Source: Talinum fruticosum (Eukaryota; Streptophyta; Magnoliopsida; Caryophyllales; Talinaceae). Taken from it: 64,000 nucleotides of DNA. Below, one piece after another: positions 1-9,390 of this stretch (positions are counted from its first letter, which is position 1; the number at the start of each line of letters is the position of its first letter). Below the pieces are notes generated by a model that did no database searches, was not told the origin of the DNA, and was given only the letters and a program-made list of their open reading frames with translations. Location: contig JAITYX010000048.1 in assembly GCA_021018815.1 (NCBI GenBank), forward strand, positions 3,847,501-3,911,500, in the 5' to 3' direction. The translations under genes were made by a program, and so were the position numbers.

Positions 1-147
1 CACCTCAAATTTCCATCATTAACTAATAAACGTGTCCACTTTTCCACAAGTGCCCTTTATTCCAATCCACCAACGACATGGCCCATTTCCTTAGTGTGAT
101 CATTACCCAAAAAATGAAAAAGGAAAAAATTTCAATAATCAACTAAA
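1..147. other. upstream flank of subtilase pseudogene
   Basis: AT-rich flank. A short stretch near 80-95 (cccatttccttag) resembles the flank at 9229-9240 in front of the intact subtilase, so the tandem duplication appears to reach at least this far upstream. No gene is seen. Confidence 0.4.
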
Positions 148-190
148 TTGTAACACCATTTGTCACTTCTTACCCATCGATCTTATATAA
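148..190 (+). promoter_or_regulatory. core promoter of SBT pseudogene (shared block + TATA box)
   Basis: A 20-base block at 148-167 (contains aacaccatttgtcact) recurs identically at 9297-9316. A TATATAA box lies at 184-190, about 50 bases before the ATG at 241. The same block-TATA-ATG order and spacing occur before the intact paralog, so promoter and gene were duplicated together. Assignment as core promoter is an inference from position and conservation. Confidence 0.6.
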
Positions 191-240
191 ATCTCTAATT
201 TCTTGCATCCCTCACCTCAAACAAACCCAAAAAAATAAAG

Positions 241-2551
241 ATGCACACTTCAAATACCTTAGTTGCTCATCTTTGTATGATCATCCTGCCAATGTGCATT
301 CTAATAGGTCACATATCTTATGCAAAAATCCCTCAAAGGTCCACATATATTGTTCACATGGACAAGTCTCTCATGCCTAGGGTTTTCTCTAACCACCATC
401 ATTGGTACACCGCCATCATTGATTCCCTAAGCTCAACATCACCCACTATTTTGTTTGACGATCCAAAATGGACGCATTCTTCATCATCTAAACTTTTGTA
501 CACCTATGACAAGGCTTTGGAAGGCTTTAGTGCACTTTTATTCCCCGGTGAATTGCAAATGCTTGAAACACATACGGCATTTGTCACTGCTTATAAGGAC
601 GCAACGGCAAAGATTGACACTACTAGGACTACTGATTTCCTCTCACTCAACTCGCAGACAGGGTTATGGCCTGCCTCAAACTATGGCCAAGATGTCATAG
701 TTGGGGTCCTTGACACTGAGGTTTGGCCTGAGAGTCGTAGCTTCAAGGATGATGGTATGGCCCCAGTGCCGTCCAAATGGAAGGGAGCATGTGAGTCGGG
801 GCAAAATTTTAACACATCTATGTGCAATAGAAAACTCATAGGGGCAAGGTTTTTCAACAAGGGGTCATGGCTGCGAACCCTGAGACTAAGCTGAGCATGA
901 ACTCGGCTAGGGACATGGATGGGCATGGGACACACACGTCATCAACCGTTGCTGGGGCCCACGTAGATGATGTGTCCTTCTTTGGGTATGGCCATGGAAC
1001 GGCTAGAGGGGTGGCTCCACGTGCAAGGTTGGCTGTCTACAAAGTTTTATGGGAGGAAGGTTGTTACTCCTCCGACGTGGTTGCGGCCATGGACCAAGCT
1101 ATATCAAACGGTGTAGATGTGATCTCCATTTCCTTAGGCTTTGACGGTCTCCCTTTATACCAAGATCCAGTAGCTATATGCTCTTTCGGGGCCATGGAGC
1201 ATGGAGTCTTGGTGTCCTCTTCTGCAGGGAATTCGGGCCCCAGACTCGGGACTCTCCACAATGGCATCCCTTGGGTACTGACCGTGACCGCCGGTACTAT
1301 TGACCGCCAATTCTCTGGAACATTATCACTTGGGAATGGCCTCACCATCCTTGGTTGGACCTTGTTCCCAATCAATGCATTCGTTGATAAAGTGTCATTG
1401 AAGTATGATGAAAAATTATCATGCAATTCTTCCACTTTGTTGTCAAAGCTTGCCTCCAATGAAATCATCATTTGCGATAACATTGGCAGGACCTTGCACC
1501 AAATGGACCAAGTCACTGGTTCGAGTGTTGCGGCTGCCATATTCATCGCGGATGACCCAATTGACTATGAGCTCGCGGCTGGGATCTCTCAGCCTGGAAT
1601 CATTATTAACCCTAAGGATAGGCAATCGGTTGTTAAATATGCTAAAAGTACCAAGAGCCCATGGGCTAGTATGCAGTTCCAACAAACATTTTTGGGATCT
1701 AGGACCGCTCCTGCTGTTACGATCTTTAACTCGAGGGGGCCTGCCCCGAGCTACCCGGGGTCTTAAAGCCAGATCTGATGGCCCCTGGGTCCCAAGTCTT
1801 GGCCGCTTATATTCCCTCAACCCAAACAGCTGCGATTGGTAACAACATTATTTTGTCTAGCGATTATGTTTTGTTGTCAGGAACATCCATGGCATGTCCT
1901 CATGCCTCCGGGGTGGCTGCCCTTTAGAGGAGTGCCCACCCTGAGTGGAGCCCCACGGCTATTAAGTCAGCAATGATGAGCACTGCAAATCCACTTGACA
2001 ACACTGGACATCCCATCAAGGACGATGGGGATGCATCCAAACCCGCTACCCCGTTGGCCATGGGGTCAGGTCAGATTGACCCGAACCGCACCCTTGACCC
2101 TGGGCTAATATATGATGCCACCCCGCAAGACTATGTCAATCTCTTATGCTCGTTGAATATTACAGAAAAGCAAATGTTATCCATCATCCGGTCAAGAAGG
2201 TGCAACTGCTCAAACCCATCACCTGAACTAAACTACTTATCCTTCATCATGTTGTATGATAACAAAACAAGCACCGGGGTCAGGACTGTGACAAATGTGG
2301 GGCGAGGAGCAGGGGCTACGACATACAAGGCCTCTATGATAGCGCCAAGGGGATCGAGGGTGGTGGTAGAACCTCAGACATTGGTGTTTAAGAAACAGTA
2401 TGAGAGGCAGAGCTATAGTATAACAATCAAGTACAAGAGGGACAAGAAGGAGAAGGTGCCATTTGGGTCACATGTTTGGAAGGAAGTTGGTGGAAAACAC
2501 AGTGTGAGAAGTCCTATTGTAGTGTCCCCTTTAGTTCACAGAAGTTTTTGA
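241..2551 (+). pseudogene. SBT1-class subtilisin-like serine protease, disabled tandem copy
   Basis: Intronless relic of a secreted S8 peptidase, closely parallel to the intact paralog at 9391-11736. Signal peptide and I9 prodomain (PQRSTYIVHMDKSLMP) are present from the ATG at 241. Catalytic Asp codon is at 712-714 (GVLDTEVWPE), His at 924-926 (DGHGTHTSS) and Ser at 1886-1888 ([12 protein letters not shown]). Three lesions break it: a 1-base loss near 867-869 (paralog ggggttcatgg, here ggggtcatgg), a 1-base loss near 1758-1762, and an in-frame TAG at 1925-1927 where the paralog has a Leu codon. The usual Asp-Thr-Gly at the active site reads Asp-Thr-Glu, and four codons are missing near 2280. 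A nonsense codon plus an active-site change argue for a real pseudogene, although the two 1-base losses alone could be sequence errors. Confidence 0.9.
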
Positions 2552-3741
2552 GTTATTAAATTGACTTAGACAAAGAATTTAACGTCTGAGAATGAGTATA
2601 AATAAGACATTTTGATCCAAGTATGATTTCTTTCGGGTAATGCAGATGGAGCAATTATGTGCTAGAGAGATCAATTTCGCCACAGTTGGTGTTTGTATAT
2701 ACTCTCCGACTATAGGACTCGATTAGATTTAGGATAAGTCTAGTTACGTTGACGTAGGATTTGGAGGGTTCAAGAGTTCCTCTTGTAGTGCAAAGAAAAT
2801 GACGCCTATTCTTAGGTCCATCCAACACAGCATGCAACGAGGCAAATTTAATTGCTAAGTTGGTCGTATCTGAATTGAGTTAGGGGATGAGTTCAATTTT
2901 TAAAAATTTTGTGACCAATTCGAGTTGGAAATCCGGATTCAGGTATAATTTTGGTCTAAAATTTATAAATTTCTAAATTAAAAATTTAGGTTTGTGCTCA
3001 ACTTTGGGCATATATATAGTTTTTAAGTTCACAAAGTTCAAATAACAAATTCGGTTATTTGGGTTTGAACATCAGATATTCAGATTGGTGTTGCGGATTG
3101 GGATCAGGTCTATACTTGTTACTTACAAGTATGATGTTTTTTTCTAAATTGATAGAATCCAAATTGATTACATTCAAATTTCTGTTTGCGTTGAAGAGCT
3201 ACAAATGTATGCGACAAAAATTTAAGACAAGTTTACGTGAACACTTATAAAAGACCATGTTGTAAATCAAAATTCAAGAAGCTAAGGTGGGAGATATCAT
3301 GAGTATTTTTATTCAAAACTTCTAGATTTATCAATTACCATTCAACGATTATTGTGCAACATACATATTCGAGACAAACTAAACAGCACGATGGTGTCAG
3401 TTAGTTTAGGTATGAAATATTTACAAATTGTTATGAAAGATTTGGATTTAATTTTTGGGTACATCAACTCTAAAAAAATTTTAGGTATAAATTAAAAAAA
3501 AAAAAAGAGAGAATAAAATGCATTCATACCTATGACATGTGGAACATTCATCTGATACACAAATGAATAACGACAATTTAGGGGATAAAAATAATTAGAA
3601 AAGTTTAGAAGTTATAAAACATTTACCGAAATTTTAAGGGGCTAGTAAACGGAATTTTTTATTGATTCAACTTTGTAGGTCATAGAAGAGGCAGAAAATT
3701 GAGTGGGGAGAGGAAAGAATGGAGCAAACCACGACGAGTTG
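2552..3741. other. intergenic, nothing recognised
   Basis: AT-rich sequence downstream of the pseudogene. Short open frames (for example 3059-3250) have no recognisable motif and AT-driven composition. No RNA gene or repeat boundary is seen. Confidence 0.4.
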
Positions 3742-3749
3742 GTGCTAGC
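3742..3749 (+). repeat. 8-bp target site duplication, left (GTGCTAGC)
   Basis: GTGCTAGC is repeated exactly at 4708-4715 on the other side of the hAT element. Eight bases is the diagnostic target duplication length of the hAT superfamily. Confidence 0.85.
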
Positions 3750-4707
3750 TAGGGTGAGCAGAAAAACCGAATTCAAAATTGAAAAATCAAATCAAAATTA
3801 CCGTTAACCGATTAAATTCTTAGGTAAAAATTAGTTCGGTTAACCGATCAATTTTTTCCAGTTAACAATTCGATTTCGATTCAGCCAGTGATACTTTCGG
3901 TTAACTGTTAACCGAACCAAGTTTTAATTGCTATGTTTTTTCATTAACATGAGAAATCCTAACTAATATTATCATCAGAAACTCTCGCCACTCACCCCAA
4001 TCGCCTTCACTGTGGCTCTCTCTTACCTCTCTAGCTCTCTCTCACTCGCGTCCCTGATTCTCTCACTCGTCTCTCGCCTCTATCAATCTCTCACTTCTCT
4101 CCTTCGCTCACTGCTCTCGCCTCTCTCACTCGCTGAATCGTTCTTTGACTCGATTTCTTGCGTTTTCCGGCCAAACTTATCGCTCTATTGCTTTCTGGTC
4201 TCTATCAAAGGTGGTCTTGGCGGCGACGAGGTAAGTGATATCTCCTCTATCTCTTCCTCTTTTGCATTCCCATCTCTATCGACCGTGGTCTTCAAATTTG
4301 TTTTTGTTTTTCTATGATTTTTAATATCCTAGATTTCAGGTGTTTTCTATGATTTGTGCAGTGAGTGAATCTCATAGGTGGCAAAATAGTTTTTGCCAGA
4401 AAATATGGGAGGGGAAAAATGGATTATGCCAGAAAATGTTCAAGGGGAAAAAATAGTTTCTAGGTTGTAAAAACGGTTTCTAGGTTGTAAACTATGCAAC
4501 AGAGTAGGGCCATGCACTTTGTCTCTCCTCAATTCAAAATTGCAAAAAAACAGGTTAACTGGGAACCGAACCGAAAATCAAGTGAACTGATACTTCGGTT
4601 CGGTTTAGGGTTCACAGTATTATCGAATCAACTTTTCGGTTAACCGAAATTTTCAGTTCGGTTTCGGTTCAGTTTTTTCGAACCAAAACCGGTTATGCTC
4701 ACCCCTA
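3750..4707. mobile_element. non-autonomous hAT element, 958 bp
   Basis: Termini are TAGGGTGAGCA and, inverted, TGCTCACCCCTA, flanked by the perfect 8-bp duplication GTGCTAGC. Both ends are packed with short inverted motifs of the type GGTTAACCGA and CGGTTCGGTT (3770-3920 and 4555-4690), which in hAT elements are candidate transposase-binding subterminal repeats. The interior has a CT-rich leader-like tract (about 3990-4150) but no transposase, so any mobility would need an enzyme from elsewhere. Superfamily call rests on the TSD and TIR, seen directly. Confidence 0.85.
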
Positions 4708-4715
4708 GTGCTAGC
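4708..4715 (+). repeat. 8-bp target site duplication, right (GTGCTAGC)
   Basis: Exact copy of 3742-3749. Confidence 0.85.
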
Positions 4716-4764
4716 AATGACAAGTTGCCGCACTTCGATGACCAAGACCATGAAGTTTTCAGTT

Positions 4765-4965
4765 GTAGTGGCCCGATGGTAACTAACCTTGTCCTCCGCC
4801 CAGCCCTCCAGGTTCGATTATGGGAGCGAGCAATTTCCTCATCTTTGAGGAAATTGTATGGTCGGGGAAAATTGGGCCTTGACACCTCCCCGACCTCCGG
4901 TGAGCCCGTTGGATCTCCCTGAGATAGGGGCCCAATTTGGGTGGGCCTGCTTACTAAAAAGATAA
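4765..4965 (+). mobile_element. tRNA-derived SINE
   Basis: Pol III-type internal promoter: an A-box-like TGGCCCGATGG at 4769-4779 and a B-box-like GGTTCGATTAT at 4811-4821. A perfect hairpin follows (CAATTTCCTC / GAGGAAATTG, 4831-4856). The 3' half (about 4875-4955, with TTGACACC, GAGATAGG, GGTGGGCCTGCTTAC) recurs at 16270-16440 and, inverted, at 12549-12690. Head, hairpin and shared tail fit a SINE family. No clear flanking duplication was found. Confidence 0.7.
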
Positions 4966-5516
4966 TGCAATAAAGCAACATTTGTTGGGACAGATTATCA
5001 TATATATTAGGGTTTGAAGGGTGGGTCAGAGGAGGGGAGAATTCGGGTAGTAATCTGTTGGAATCCGGACCTGCATCTCTTTCGTGATTGTCTTATAGTT
5101 GCGCCACCTGAGTTAAGCTCCTATAAAAAGGGAATAATTCTTTGATTGCCAACTTCTTCAATGTGGAATGGACTTATTGGATTAACATTAATCTCAAACA
5201 GAATGTTAATTGGATTAACTGATTCCTCATCATATGTTGGTCCCTTTGAAACTATAGGAACATATGTGTTTTCTCCGGTTATTGTCAAAGAACACAATCT
5301 TTTTGTCAAAATATTGCACAACTTATTGCACAATCTAACGAAAATTCGAAGTTACAGGACCAGACTACTTGAAGAACACCTCTACAATTCCCCCCCAATA
5401 GAGGCTCATTTTAAGCTGAATATCGGGTACCACTAGTAGGAGGACAGAAATAGGTATGTGGATGGAGGTGTTCTTCAAACTGAAAACAACCTATAGTTCT
5501 TTGGTGTTATTGTGAC
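4966..5516. other. unassigned, contains a small inverted repeat
   Basis: No recognised gene. A 15-base inverted pair (5369-5383 ttgaagaacacctct and 5464-5478 ggaggtgttcttcaa, 14 of 15 matching) encloses about 80 bases. It immediately precedes the LINE relic and may be part of it. Confidence 0.35.
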
Positions 5517-5800
5517 CGTCTATGGTGGAGACAAGCTGATGGCCATGATAGAAGGACTCAAAGAGTCCCTCTCCAAAGCTTGGGAGTATAGCATTCCGAG
5601 GATTGAGGTTGACTTGGAGGCGGAAGCTATCCAACGACTTAGGTTGGTGAGTCCAGTAACATAGAGCACATATCCTATGTGATTGAGCTGGTTAGAAGGC
5701 TTCTCTAGAAGAAGTGGGAAATCAAATTCAATCACATTATTTAGCAGGTGAACCTAGCAGCATCTGTCCTTGCCCGCTTGAACATCGATCCAATGGAACC
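5517..5800 (+). pseudogene. LINE RNase H-like domain relic
   Basis: Conceptual translation gives KLMAMIEGLKESLSKAWE followed by IPRIEVDLEAEAI and, after stops and frame changes, IKFNHII and NLAASVLARLN. This matches the order of the plant LINE C-terminal RNase H domain (A-E-x-x-A-x-x-x-G-L, I-x-V-E-x-D, then the H-V-x-R-x-x-N-x-x-A-D-x-L-A region). Several stops and frame changes are present. No reverse transcriptase is attached, so this is a truncated fragment. Confidence 0.65.
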
Positions 5801-5960
5801 AGTTAGGGATGAACGGTTTCGGGTATCTTGACCCAAAACTGGAAACCTGAACCTAACCCTATTTTACCGATTCCTGAATTTTAGGAACCTAAACCGGAAC
5901 CTATTTAACTAGTTTCGAAATTTTAGTAACTTGAACCTGAATCTCAAGGTCTAGTTACGA
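5801..5960. mobile_element. one end of a degenerate hAT-like element
   Basis: Starts TAGGGATGAACGG at about 5804 and carries repeated GGAACCTAAACC-type motifs, like the element at 43347-43944. No matching second terminus was found, so it is truncated or too decayed to delimit. Confidence 0.45.
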
Positions 5961-6469
5961 TTTTAGAGTACATGTCCGTACTATTATTTTTATTAAAAAA
6001 AAACCTTTAAGACCCCTCTTCAAGGTGAAATCTTGACCCCCTCTTCATTGCTAAAAATCCTTCTATCCAGAGGTCTCTCCGCTTGAACAGCAGTTTCCTG
6101 TAGTCCTAATCCAACAATTCATTGTCATAAAGTTGTTTTCTTCCTAAACCAATCAGTCTATCTTTAATATTGGACAAAAGAGGGGAGTATTAATAGCCAA
6201 AACAGTATTTTTCCCCAAGTCTTGGTCTATGGGTCTCGTAGCTCTCTAGATTTCATTTTTCCATGATTCTCAATTGTCTTAATCAGTAATTTTCTTAGTT
6301 TTACGTGACTCCGAGTCGTCTTAATAAATAAAGTTTTTAATTGTATCAAAGGTCTAGGTTCAATCATGGTTTAAAACAAAATTTATGCCTCATTTTCCAA
6401 AAAAATATTTTCCTCGAGTTTTTAGTCTAATAATTTATCATAAACTTATTTTCGCTAAACTACTTTTTT
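5961..6469. other. unassigned; block shared with the flank of the second subtilase
   Basis: The stretch 6198-6235 (ccccaagtcttggtctat and neighbours) recurs at about 12285-12320, downstream of the intact subtilase. This suggests that the tandem duplication included 3' flanking DNA, later separated by insertions. No gene is seen. Confidence 0.4.
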
Positions 6470-6893
6470 GGGGTAAATAAAAGGACCTAATCCTCCTTAT
6501 TAATTTAAGAATTTTTGGAATATAATAATTCGAACTTTGGCATATTTAGAAACTAATAATCTATACTTAAAGAAATTATTATGAATGAGCGGTATTTTTC
6601 ATGTAATAAATTCTAATATTCCACCACCGAGTTTGACTCGTCGGATACATGACGTGGCGGTGGCGTATAACATGTGTAAGGTAAAGAGAATTTTTTTAAA
6701 AAAATTTAGGCCAAGTCATGTACGGCGAGTCATCTATTCGGTGAGTCAAACTCGGTGGTAGGATATTAAAATTTATTACATGAAATTACGGCTCATTTCT
6801 AACAATTTTTAAATATAAATTATTAGTTTTCAAATATACCAAAGTTTGTATTATTATATTCTAAAAATCTTTAATTTAATGTATGATAACCCC
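6470..6893. mobile_element. foldback MITE with long inverted arms
   Basis: Two arms of about 190 bases are inverted copies of one another: about 6470-6665 and 6705-6893. Ends are GGGGTAAAT and GATAACCCC. The most conserved part is CCACCGAGTTTGACTC (about 6621) against GAGTCAAACTCGGTGG (about 6743). The loop is only about 40 bases. Long arms and a minimal centre resemble MULE-type or foldback MITEs; no clear target duplication was found. Confidence 0.65.
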
Positions 6894-8440
6894 TAACTCC
6901 TCGTTATTAATAGTAAATGAAATACTAGTTATAGGATGAGAAAAAAGGAAATGAAAAACATAGCATATGTTCATTTTATAATAGAAGAAATGAAAAAAGT
7001 TATGATATTTTATTCAATTAATGGTTTTTTTTAAGACACAAAAATAGTATAATATAAGTTTGATAATTTTTGGCACTCTATTTTCATATAATGTGACTAA
7101 CTATTGTTACTTTTAGTTTATTTTTTAAGGATGAAACATGGTTTAAGTTTTTAGAAAATAAAACTATTTCTTTATAGAATTAAATTTAAAATTATATGTA
7201 TATAGTTAAAAATAAAATAAGATACAAAAAATAATTAGAGAGCATTTCTTTGGAATTTTAACAATTTTAGGTTAAAAATTTACTTAAATTTTTAATTCCA
7301 AAATATTACAACCAAAGCCTCTGTTATAAAAACATTAACCACCAAAAGTAAAAAATTTAAACAGTTGAATCACTAATTAGTCAATTAACTCTCTTTTTTA
7401 CTTATGATAAGAACTTAATTATACTTATTATTAAAACATATTAACTTGTACTGAATTATTTCTTATAATTAAGGTCTAATTGTAAATAAACCCAAAAGGT
7501 ATATTGACAAAGTTGTTTAAATATGTGTACATGAAAATGAATTATCATAAGTATGTATTTATTTATCTTGTAACGAAACACAAAAATATTGTAATGAGTT
7601 CCACATTATTATTTGGTATGATAACTGTAAATTAATCAATAACTGATTTTTTAATTGGTATGTATCATGTGTTAATTAATTTACGAATATGTGTACACTC
7701 TTAAATTGCTCTCTTACATAATAATTTTATGTATTACTAGACATAAGGGATTCAAAAAGTAGTTTAATTTTTAAAATAATTTGTAACTACAACTGTTTGA
7801 GAATATATAATCGGGTCACAAAGTTTTTAAACATAAGAGACTACATATTAATTAACAAGTCAAATAACAAATCAGGATTAAGCATTCAACACAATGTCAG
7901 TATAATTTTGAAATACACGATTGAACTACATGTTTTTACAGCTTAACTTGTCATAAAATTCCAAATGTTATTGAAAATGTACCTCTGAATGGATCGTTAC
8001 GACTTTGTTAGACGTATTCAACGTATGAGAATCGTAACTTTTTGGAGTGAGACAATTGATGTTTGTACTTTTTAAAAAAGAAAATAGTTCAAATATTTAG
8101 TACTAATTTTGTTTCAGGTTATTGAAATAATTATGTGATTTTAGTAAAATTGTAAACTAATTTATTCAGGTAGATAATCAAAAAACTTCAAAAGTCAAGC
8201 ATTTATAATTACTATAACAATATATTTATATTGGGTTTCCTTATATATTGATAAACAATTGTATAATTATATTAATCAAAATCTATTCAATTAATTAACT
8301 TTTACAAGTACTGAATTGTGGTTAATTATATTTAATTATACTGAATTATGTTGAATACTTATGATAAGTATTTATCATAAGTTGAAAAGAACATGTCCTG
8401 TTGCAAAAATATCCAATCTTATCTTATATAAAATTTCTAA
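6894..8440. other. AT-rich intergenic, no gene seen
   Basis: Very AT-rich with no coding signal. One near-palindrome, cttatgataa/ttatcataag at 8358-8382, could form a hairpin; part of it (acttatgataag) also occurs at about 7398. Nothing else is supported. Confidence 0.4.
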
Positions 8441-9296
8441 AAGTTCTATATCCACTCGCAGCCCCCTTCTTCTCTTCTCTCCCTTTCTCCTCTCTAAACC
8501 CTAATTTTGTATCTATTACTTTTTCTCTTTTCTAGATTGTTGGAATTGCTACTAACCTAGTTACAGCCATTAATAAACCCCTTTTACTTCAATTTTTTCA
8601 ATCGAATCATGATCTAAAGATATTATTATTCTCTTTCTAATAAATTTTTTCGCTTTCTTGCGAGAGTTTGAATTTTTTCCGTCTAGTGAGAGTTTGATTT
8701 TTTCCTTTTTGTAAGAGTTAGAGTCTTGTTTCTCACCTTTGTGTGAGTTATTTCTCTTACCAATACATGTAAGTTTTATTAGAGTTGTTGATCTTATTGG
8801 AAGGTATATTTTTGATATTTTTATCAATATTATAGTTTCATTAATTTTCGTTGGGAATGTTTCTACGATAGAATTTCATATAGTTCGATCAAAGTGATGT
8901 TTTCTTTAGATTGGATCTATTATATCACACAGAGATCTATTCTATGAAGTTATACAATAGCTCGCCGATGTTTGATAAAGACATATTGAAGTCGAAGAAT
9001 ACGATTTGTGACCACATTGATGTCACAAGTATAGAGTCGAACGGAAGTATATTACCATTAATTTTATCGAAATAGAGATCTAATTTGATATTTTAAATTT
9101 ATTCTTATCATAAAATTATCTTTATAAATACTGTATGATTTTTATTAATAAAATTTTCCTTTCTATCAAAAAAATCTTCTAAAGTTCTTCCTAATGTAAT
9201 TAGTCCATTTCTTTGTCCACTAGGTGTAGGCCATTTCCTTGCCACTTCCAAGGGGTGTTTACTAACTAGTCAAGCAAATACCAATTGGTCAACGAA
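8441..9296. other. unassigned, transcript-leader-like tract
   Basis: A CT-rich stretch ending in aaaccctaatttt (8455-8505) resembles a plant 5' leader. It is followed by three imperfect repeats of a gagagtttgatttttt-like unit (about 8655-8735). No protein is recognised, so this may be a repeat or LTR fragment rather than a gene. Confidence 0.3.
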
Positions 9297-9343
9297 TTGT
9301 AACACCATTTGTCACTCAGTCTTCACCCATGAATCTTATATAA
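9297..9343 (+). promoter_or_regulatory. core promoter of intact subtilase
   Basis: The block 9297-9316 is identical to 148-167, and a TATATAA box lies at 9337-9343, 47 bases before the ATG at 9391. Conservation between paralogs supports function. Confidence 0.65.
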
Positions 9344-9390
9344 ATGTCCCATTTCTTGCATCTCTCACCCAAACAAAAACCAAAGAAAAA

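Noticed and set aside
4012..4317. 101-codon Ser/Leu-rich frame
   Set aside because: CT-rich tract inside a non-autonomous hAT element; composition-driven.
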